Source: Verrucomicrobiales bacterium
Lineage (GTDB): Bacteria > Verrucomicrobiota > Verrucomicrobiia > Verrucomicrobiales > V1-33
Assembly (NCBI GenBank): GCA_028293305.1
Contig: JAQGPD010000469.1
Span: 1 to 12,854, forward strand
Direction of reading: 5' to 3'
DNA: 12,854 nucleotides
Shown: in pieces, positions 6,025 through 11,918 of the stretch
Layout: each line of letters begins with the position of its first letter
Numbering within the stretch: the first letter of the stretch is position 1
The notes under the pieces: generated by a model
What the model was told of the DNA's origin: nothing
What the model saw: the letters and a program-made list of their open reading frames with translations, nothing else
The model's database searches: none
Position numbers and translations under genes: made by a program

Positions 6025-8079
6025 ATGAAACGAAACCATTCCACCCTCCTCCTTCTCGGCACCCTCCTGCTCCCGCCCGCAGCCAGCGCCGCCGGTCCCA
6101 ACGCCGCCGAAGACCGCGATGCCTCCGCCTCACGGACCCTGGCGCCCTACTTTTCGGTTAGTGGAAACCCCGCCGGACCCGGTCTCGGCCTGGTCAAAAC
6201 CAACGTCGCCGTTCAGGTCACCGGCACCTTGGCGGACGTGGTGGTGGAGCAGATCTACACCAACCGCGGCACCGCCCCCATCGAGGCCGAATACGTCTTT
6301 CCAGCCTCCACGCGGGCGGCGGTGCATGGCATGGAAATGAAAGTCGGGGAACGGCGGATCAGCGCCGTCATCCAGGAAAAGGCGAAAGCCGCCGCGATTT
6401 ATGCCGCGGCGAAGTCGGAGAAAAAAACCGCCGCCCTGCTGGAACAAAAACGCCCCAACGTCTTTCGCATGCAGGTGGCCAACATCGCCCCCGGCGACAC
6501 CGTGGCCGTCACGTTGCATTATTCGGAAACCGTTTCCAGCACCGCGCGGGTCTATGAATTTGTCTTTCCCACCGTGGTCGGCCCGCGCTATTCCGTGACT
6601 CCGGTGGACTCTCCGGAAGGAAAAGCGGACGCCTGGGTCGGCAATCCCTATCTGAATCCCGCGCGCCCCGCCGGATCCGACCCGGATGCCGCCGCCGCCC
6701 CGCAGGCCCCGGAATTCGCCATCAATGTCAGGGTCCGCGCCGGCATGCCCGTGCAGTCCATGGCCTGCCCGACCCATGAAACCGATATCAGTTATCCGGA
6801 TGCCGGCACCACCACCCTGGCCCTGAAACCAGGAACCGCCGCCACCGCCGGGAACCGGGATTTTGTGCTTCGCTATCAACTCGCGGACCGCAAGGTCTCG
6901 TCCGGCCTGCTGCTCCATCGCGGCGAAAAGGAAAACTTTTTCTGGCTCACAATGCAGCCGCCCGCCCGCATCGCGCCCACGGATATCCCGCCGCGCGAAT
7001 ATCTGTTCATTGTCGATGTGTCAGGCTCCATGAATGGCTTCCCGCTGGATACCGCCAAGAATTTGATGCGCGGTCTCATCGGCGGCATGGGCCCGGCGGA
7101 CAGCTTCAATGTCATGCTCTTCGCCGGAGCGGCGAATGTGCTATCGCCGAATCCGCTGCCCGCGGATGCCGCGAATCTTCAACGCGCCCTGGATCTCATC
7201 GATGGACAGGGTGCCGGCGGCGGGACGAATCTCCTGCCCGCCTTGGAAAAAGCCTTCGCGCTGCCCGGGGACGAAAATCGCAGCCGCTCCATCGTGCTGA
7301 TCACGGATGGCTTTGTGGACTGTGAGAGGAAGTCATTTGAAATTGTCAGGAAGGGCTTGGGCAAAGCCAACTTCTTTGCCTTCGGAATCGGATCCAGCGT
7401 GAACCGGTTTTTGATAGAAGGCCTGGCCCGTGCCGGACGCGGGGAGCCGTTTGTCGTATTGGATCAGGCCGCCTGCGCGCCTGCCGCCAAGCGATTCAAG
7501 GAATACATCGACGCGCCGGTCCTGACAGATGTGAAGGTGGAATTCGACGGCGTGGAAACCAGCGCCATGGAGCCATGGTCGGTGCCGGATGTCTTCGCGG
7601 AACGCCCTGTCGAACTTTTCGGAAAATGGTCAGGCGAGCCGCGGGGAAAAATCCGCGTGAGCGGCATCGCGGGCCGGGAGCCGGTCAGTTTTGAATTTGA
7701 TCTGGCCACCGCCGCCGCGCAGGGAACCGACAATCCGGCCCTCGCCACCCTGTGGGCCCGGCAACGTGTGCAGCGTCTTGGCGATGACTTTGAACTCGAC
7801 CATGGAAATGGCGATATCAAAAACGAGATCACCGCACTGGGACTCAACTATCATCTCCTGACGGAATTCACCAGCTTCGTCGCTGTCGATGAAACGCCGC
7901 GTCCGGAACTGGCCGACGCCCGCCATGTCACCCAACCGCTCCCCTTGCCCCAGGGCGTCAGCCCCACCGCCGTGGGAGGCGGCACGGCTGGCACCGTGCC
8001 GGAGCCCGGCGGACTGCTGCTGATCCTGATCGCCGCCATCGCCGTTTTGTCAGGACGTGTGCGGCCCCGGACCTACTAA
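6025..8079 (+). CDS. Secreted VIT/VWA-domain protein with PEP-CTERM sorting signal
   Basis: This 684-residue exported protein starts with a signal peptide (MKRNHS then a Leu-rich core, cleavage near residue 23). A VIT domain follows at about 52-172, with EYVFPAS, ISAVIQEK, KTAALLEQKRPNVFRMQVANIAPGD and LHYSET. A von Willebrand A domain (about 325-500) has a complete MIDAS metal site: DVSGSM (D331, S333, S335), T401 in GGGTNLLPAL and D428 in LITDGF. The C terminus is a PEP-CTERM signal: VPEPGG (658-663), a hydrophobic helix, then an Arg-rich tail (RVRPRTY). Such signals are cut by exosortases, leaving the protein surface-anchored or linked to glycan. The next gene is an exosortase, so this is probably its own substrate. 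VIT/VWA proteins usually mediate protein-protein contacts. The start was chosen on its ribosome binding site and signal peptide; earlier ATGs at 6001 and 6016 are unlikely. Confidence 0.93.
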   Translation: MKRNHSTLLLLGTLLLPPAASAAGPNAAEDRDASASRTLAPYFSVSGNPAGPGLGLVKTNVAVQVTGTLADVVVEQIYTNRGTAPIEAEYVFPASTRAAVHGMEMKVGERRISAVIQEKAKAAAIYAAAKSEKKTAALLEQKRPNVFRMQVANIAPGDTVAVTLHYSETVSSTARVYEFVFPTVVGPRYSVTPVDSPEGKADAWVGNPYLNPARPAGSDPDAAAAPQAPEFAINVRVRAGMPVQSMACPTHETDISYPDAGTTTLALKPGTAATAGNRDFVLRYQLADRKVSSGLLLHRGEKENFFWLTMQPPARIAPTDIPPREYLFIVDVSGSMNGFPLDTAKNLMRGLIGGMGPADSFNVMLFAGAANVLSPNPLPADAANLQRALDLIDGQGAGGGTNLLPALEKAFALPGDENRSRSIVLITDGFVDCERKSFEIVRKGLGKANFFAFGIGSSVNRFLIEGLARAGRGEPFVVLDQAACAPAAKRFKEYIDAPVLTDVKVEFDGVETSAMEPWSVPDVFAERPVELFGKWSGEPRGKIRVSGIAGREPVSFEFDLATAAAQGTDNPALATLWARQRVQRLGDDFELDHGNGDIKNEITALGLNYHLLTEFTSFVAVDETPRPELADARHVTQPLPLPQGVSPTAVGGGTAGTVPEPGGLLLILIAAIAVLSGRVRPRTY

Positions 8080-8137
8080 CCGCTATTCCTGTCAGCCGTC
8101 GCCGTCCGTTCCGTCCTGTTCAAACCGTCCCCCGCCC

Positions 8138-9499
8138 ATGAAAAATCTCCTGACCCGCCTCCCGTCCCTTCCGCCCATTCCCTTGATAGCCGGCGGCCTG
8201 GCCCTGGCATTCTGGCCGGTCTTCCGCTGGTGGGTTGCGCGGATGGGCGACGGCTCGGACGACCCGTTGGGATTCGCCGCCCTGCTGGTGGCCGGAGGAT
8301 TTTTGTGGGCGAGACGGCGGGAAGTCAGGGTCAGTCTCTATGGGGTTTGGATGGCTCTGGGACTGATCCTGACGCAGGCGGTGATTCCCCTGCCGCCGCT
8401 GATCCGGGGCATTTGTCTGGTGGCGGCATTGGCGGGCACTCTGTGTCTGCCACGTCGTCAGCCCGGCATCACGGCCTTGTTATTCCTCAGCCTTCCGGTG
8501 GTGGCCTCGCTGCAATACTTCGCCGGCTATCCACTCCGGTTGGTCACCGCGGAGTCGGCGGTTTGGTTATTGAATGCCATGGGGATCGGGGTCGGGCGGG
8601 TGGGAACGCTGATGAATTGGCGCGGTCACGAGGTCGGGGTGGATGCGGCCTGCAGCGGCATTAAATTGTTATGGGTTTCAGCCTTCACCGCAGCGGCGCT
8701 GGCCGCACGTTTCCGCCTGACGTGGCAGCGGACGCTCGCTCTGCTGGGCACCGGACTGGGTCTCGTGGTGCTGCTGAATGCGGTGCGCTCCGCTATTTTA
8801 TTTTTCCCCGAATCCGGGCTCGTGGTCTGGCCGGAGTCGACGCATGAGGGCATCGGGGCCGGACTTTTTGTGATGGTGGCGGCCACGCTGGCAGGTGTGG
8901 CGGGGAAATGGGCACCTCAGGGAAACTTGTCAGGAAACAACCGGCCAGCGCCCGTGGATCCCGCTCCGCTGCCGCTTTCCACGGCCGCCGCCTGGATCGC
9001 GGCGACGGTCTGTTCCGCCGTGCTCGCCCTGGTGCAAACCCCTGCGCCCGTTAGCGCCGCCGCCTTTGAAACGGTGGAGTGGCCCGCGTGGTTTGAAGGC
9101 GAAACCCTGCGGCCCGTTCCTCTGAGCCCCTGCGAGGAACGCTTCGCCGCCGGCTTTCCCGGGCAGATGAATGTCTTCAAAACCCCATCCGGCCGCACCC
9201 TCATTTTCCGCCGCGTCCTCCGCGCCAGCCGTGGTCTGCACTCCAGCGCGGACTGCCTGCGGGCCTCCGGATACAGCGTCCATCCGGAGCCGCTTTTCAT
9301 GGACGATCAAAAGCGGGCATGGGGTGACTATCAAGTTTCAGGCGCCCCCGCCGATGCAGACACCGCGCCGGTGAGACGATTGCGGGAATTGATAGTGGAC
9401 GCCAATGGCCGGACCTATCCGGACCCCTCCTCCTGGTTTTGGCCCGCGCTCTTCGGCCAAAGCAATGGCCCATGGACCGCGATCACCGTGATGGATTGA
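8138..9499 (+). CDS. Exosortase with fused EpsI-like C-terminal domain
   Basis: This 453-residue polytopic membrane protein belongs to the exosortase/archaeosortase family, the transpeptidase-like enzymes that process PEP-CTERM proteins. The three invariant residues are present: Cys172 in DAACSGIKLLW, Arg217 in LLNAVRSAILFF and His236 in STHEGIGAGLF. About eight or nine hydrophobic segments lie between residues 17 and 301. Residues ~310-453 form an exported-side domain resembling EpsI (DUF3485), with LRASRGLHSSADCLRASGY recalling the H-S-x-x-x-C-L signature. Such fusions occur in some exosortase subtypes; I cannot name the Xrt subtype. The ATG at 8138 lies 58 bases after the VIT gene stop and before the first membrane helix. 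No Shine-Dalgarno is seen. It probably shares a transcript with the VIT gene. It converges with the next gene on the minus strand. Confidence 0.93.
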   Translation: MKNLLTRLPSLPPIPLIAGGLALAFWPVFRWWVARMGDGSDDPLGFAALLVAGGFLWARRREVRVSLYGVWMALGLILTQAVIPLPPLIRGICLVAALAGTLCLPRRQPGITALLFLSLPVVASLQYFAGYPLRLVTAESAVWLLNAMGIGVGRVGTLMNWRGHEVGVDAACSGIKLLWVSAFTAAALAARFRLTWQRTLALLGTGLGLVVLLNAVRSAILFFPESGLVVWPESTHEGIGAGLFVMVAATLAGVAGKWAPQGNLSGNNRPAPVDPAPLPLSTAAAWIAATVCSAVLALVQTPAPVSAAAFETVEWPAWFEGETLRPVPLSPCEERFAAGFPGQMNVFKTPSGRTLIFRRVLRASRGLHSSADCLRASGYSVHPEPLFMDDQKRAWGDYQVSGAPADADTAPVRRLRELIVDANGRTYPDPSSWFWPALFGQSNGPWTAITVMD

Positions 9500-9584
9500 T
9501 GGCCGGAATATTCGCCAGCCATGCGATGCAGCACGATGGGATTCCTGCGCCCGGCGGGGCCGCGGGTCCAGTAGCAATCCGGCA

Positions 9585-10034
9585 TTATCGGGCATTTTTC
9601 ATTTCCTCCAGCTGCCAGCAACGCGCGTTCTCCCGCACGCCCATGCCGCGGAGCCAGACCACCCACAGCATGGTGGTGATCATCCCCACCCAGACTCCTG
9701 CTGTCAGGAAGCCAAAAAACCAAAATCCCTGCCAAATAAACCCCAACAAAGTCCATGTCTGCACGATCACGCCCCGCACACCGTGCCCGCTTTCAAAAGC
9801 GCTGGTGCCAGGCTGCGGTTCGGGGGTGCGATGCAATCGATATATAACAAACAGTAGGAACATAATCCGGAAAATCGACCCCGCCAGAACGGCGACCAGG
9901 ATAGGACCTCCGCCCTCCTCGACCATGAAATATTCCAATTGCACCACCACGCTGAGCACCGACAGCCCAAGTGCCCAGACTCCGAGGCGCCAGCTTTCCC
10001 AATAAGATCGGTCCGGGGATTCCGTCGGGTTCAT
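9585..10034 (-). CDS. Small integral membrane protein, family not recognised
   Basis: This is a 149-residue protein with a short polar N terminus (MNTPESPDRSYWES-like; M-N-P-T-E-S). Hydrophobic segments at about 18-38, 46-68 and 95-128 suggest three or four membrane helices, the last stretch being very Trp/Phe-rich (TLLGFIWQGFWFFGF). The C terminus is short and charged (EEMKNAR). The start at 10034 was chosen because the upstream codons translate a repeat-bearing intergenic region and look random. No ribosome binding site is evident. I do not recognise the family and infer no function. The gene converges with the exosortase gene across 85 bases, and its upstream side carries REP-like hairpins. 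A TGTCAGG heptamer lies six bases upstream of the start. Confidence 0.7.
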   Translation of the reverse strand: MNPTESPDRSYWESWRLGVWALGLSVLSVVVQLEYFMVEEGGGPILVAVLAGSIFRIMFLLFVIYRLHRTPEPQPGTSAFESGHGVRGVIVQTWTLLGFIWQGFWFFGFLTAGVWVGMITTMLWVVWLRGMGVRENARCWQLEEMKNAR

Positions 10035-10051
10035 TCGCTTGTCAGGAGAAA

Positions 10052-10074
10052 GGAGCACGGGCCTCCGGCCCGTG
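10052..10074 (+). repeat. REP-like hairpin, family A copy 1
   Basis: GGAG is followed directly by a perfect 8-bp stem with a 3-base loop (CACGGGCC-TCC-GGCCCGTG). The preceding GAAA (10048-10051) is shared with copy 2, which lies inverted at 10226-10249. Confidence 0.75.
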
Positions 10075-10225
10075 AGGATATTAAGGGTAGAAAATGAAGA
10101 ACGGGAGGTGAAATGTGTCAGGTGGACCCCGGGCGTTGCGAAGGAGAACGCGGGAGATGAAACGAGGTGAGATGAATCGTGGAATGGAGAACTTGGATGG
10201 ATGGAAGAAAAGTGCTTTGGAAACA

Positions 10226-10249
10226 CACGGGCCGGGAAGCCCGTGCTCC
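10226..10249 (-). repeat. REP-like hairpin, family A copy 2 (inverted)
   Basis: Read on the minus strand, GGAG precedes CACGGGC, a six-base TTCCCG loop, and GCCCGTG. It matches copy 1 except within and next to the loop, and shares the flanking GAAA before GGAG. Together the two copies bracket about 200 bases as a large inverted repeat. Confidence 0.75.
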
Positions 10250-10300
10250 TTTCGCGCGAACTTCGGGCGGGGTTTGCCGATGTCCGTGCCGTTGCGCAAA

Positions 10301-10323
10301 GGAGGGTCGACATTCTGTCGACC
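10301..10323 (+). repeat. REP-like hairpin, family B copy 1
   Basis: GGAG is followed by an 8-bp perfect stem with a 3-base loop (GGTCGACA-TTC-TGTCGACC). An inverted partner lies 22 bases away at 10346-10368. Confidence 0.8.
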
Positions 10324-10345
10324 TGCCTGTTTCCGGGGCTCTGCT

Positions 10346-10368
10346 GGTGGACAGGATGTCCACCCTCC
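10346..10368 (-). repeat. REP-like hairpin, family B copy 2 (inverted)
   Basis: On the minus strand GGAG precedes GGTGGACA-TCC-TGTCCACC. Relative to copy 1, one stem pair is swapped on both arms (C-G to G-C), so pairing is kept; the loop differs by one base. It starts two bases after the MetH-frame stop and could also slow or end transcription of that gene, though no T-run follows. Confidence 0.8.
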
Positions 10369-10370
10369 GA

Positions 10371-11918
10371 TCAATAGGCCAGCCAGGGGCTGAGCCATTT
10401 TTCGACTTCGGCGACGGGCATGTTTTTGCGGGCGGCGTAGTCTTCGATCTGGTCTTTGCCGAGGTCTGTTCCGATGCCGAAATACCTGGCCTGCGGGTGG
10501 TTGAAGTAGAGGCCGCTGACGCTGGAGCCGGGGTGCATGGCGCAGGATTCCGTCAGCTCGCAACCGGTTAGGGCGGTGGCGTTGAGGAGGCTGAAGAGGG
10601 TGCGTTTTTCCGTGTGGTCCGGCTGGGCGGGATAGCCAGGAGCCGGGCGGATGCCGCGGTATTTTTCCCGGATGACTTCCTGACGCGTCAGCTCACCTGG
10701 CTTCTCGATGCCGCAGAAGAAACGGGTGCGCTGGTGCAGCCACTCGGCGAAGGCTTCGGCGAAACGGTCGGCGAGGGCTTTGACGATGATCGAACTGTAA
10801 GGGTCCTGCACGTCGTCGTAGGTTTTCGCGTATTCGTCCGCGCCGTGGATGGTGACGACGAAACCGCCGACCCAGTCCGGACGACCACATCCGGCAGGTG
10901 CGGTGAAGTCGCTAAGGGCCAGGTTAGGCGTGGGACTGCCGCCGGTTTTGATGACCTGCTGCCGGAGCGTATGCAGGGTGGCGCGTTTTTCCGTGCGCGT
11001 CTCGTTGGCGTAGATTTCGATGTCGTCGCCTACGGCATTGGCCGGGAAAAATCCGGTGACGCCCTTGGGAGTGAAATGCTTGCCGGCGATGATTTTATCC
11101 AACAAAATCTGGGCGTCGCTGTAAAGTTTGGCGGCGGTTTCCTCGGCTTGGATTCTGAGTTCCGGGTCCTCGTGGGCGGAGGAGAATTGTTGGTCAAATT
11201 CATTCCAGCGGCCGCGCAATTCCCAGGCGTGGAAGAAGGGCGACCAATCAATAAATCCGCGCAATTCTGTCAGGGAAACCGGAGGGATGGTATCGCTATG
11301 GCCTTCGGTTTCGGTGACCGGGATGAGGTCAGTGGTGGGCGGTTGGGGAATGTCCACATTGGCCCAATCACTGACCAAACCTTTTGCCCGGGCTTCATCA
11401 ATCCTCAGGATGGCGCGTTTCTTTTTGTTGCCATATTGCTCGCGCAGCGTGGCGTGGCGCGTTTCGTTGTCGGCAATGAATTTCTCCTTTTGGCCTTCGC
11501 TGAGCAGGCTTGTGGCGACCGGCACGCTGCGGGAAGCATCGAGCACGTGGACGATCGTCCCGCTGTAGTTGTGCGCCAATTTAATCGCCGTGTGGGCCGC
11601 GCTGGTGGTGGCTCCGCCGATCAAAAGCGGTGTTTTCATCCCCAGCCGCTCCATCTCGGACGCCACGTGAGCCATCTCATCCAGGCTCGGCGTGATCAAT
11701 CCTGACAACCCGATAATATCCGCGCCGACCTCCTGCGCTTTCGCCAGGATTTTATCGCAGGGCACCATCACGCCCATGTCGATCACCTCAAAGTTATTAC
11801 ACGCCAGCACAATGCCGACGATGTTTTTGCCGATGTCATGCACGTCACCCTTCACAGTGGCGAGCACGATTTTGCCGGCATTCACCGGACCATCGTCCAG
11901 CTCAGACTCCGCCGGAAT
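10371..11918 (-). pseudogene. metH: 3' part of cobalamin-dependent methionine synthase
   Basis: The sequence is recognisable as MetH from about 'GPVNAGKIVLATVKGDVHDIGKN' onward, starting just after the kinase's probable TAA. GDVHDIGKN holds the cobalamin lower-ligand His (residue 338 of the fused frame) in the D-x-H-x-x-G motif. CNNFEVIDMGVMVP, LSGLITPSLDEM and LIGGATTS complete the B12-binding fold. The activation domain runs from about ELRGFIDWSPFF through GFFPANAVGDDIEIY to RGIRPAPGYPAQPDHTEK (SAM binding) and the normal C terminus EVEKWLSPWLAY. Both domains look intact and unmutated, so the truncation may be recent. A GTG at 11885 could start a shorter protein. The usual MetH is about 1,200 residues, so roughly the first 700 residues are missing. 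The role of a stand-alone fragment is unclear. Confidence 0.75.

Larger units (their letters stand above)
10035..10370. other. Gene-free region carrying REP-like hairpins
   Basis: These 336 bases separate the small membrane protein gene from the zeta-MetH frame. They hold four short palindromes (listed separately) and two TGTCAGG heptamers (10040 and 10116). Between roughly 10080 and 10220 the plus strand is strongly purine-rich, with recurring GATG/GGATGG/GGAG words. The open frames crossing it show no credible protein features. I see no tRNA or riboswitch. Confidence 0.7.
58..11707. repeat. Dispersed heptamer TGTCAGG (25 copies)
   Basis: By hand count the heptamer starts at 58, 2216, 2394, 3068, 4931, 6726, 7019, 7344, 8048, 8928, 9702, 10040, 10116 and 11268 on the plus strand. 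It appears as its complement at 377, 2734, 3331, 3839, 4470, 4662, 5241, 5334, 5838, 7521 and 11701. The next base is A or G in most copies. Nearly all lie inside genes, in both orientations relative to transcription. At about 62% G+C one or two copies would be expected, a rough estimate of mine. The first T is specific: CGTCAGG and GGTCAGG each occur about six times and AGTCAGG about once. Confidence 0.7.

Noticed and set aside
8057..8137. Earlier start for the exosortase inside the end of the VIT gene
   Set aside because: The extra 27 residues are polar and Pro/Ser-rich without family resemblance; the ATG at 8138 precedes the first membrane helix.
10614..11705. Plus-strand 363-codon frame opposite the MetH part
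   Set aside because: No recognisable motif, and the minus strand is clearly MetH; it is an antisense shadow.
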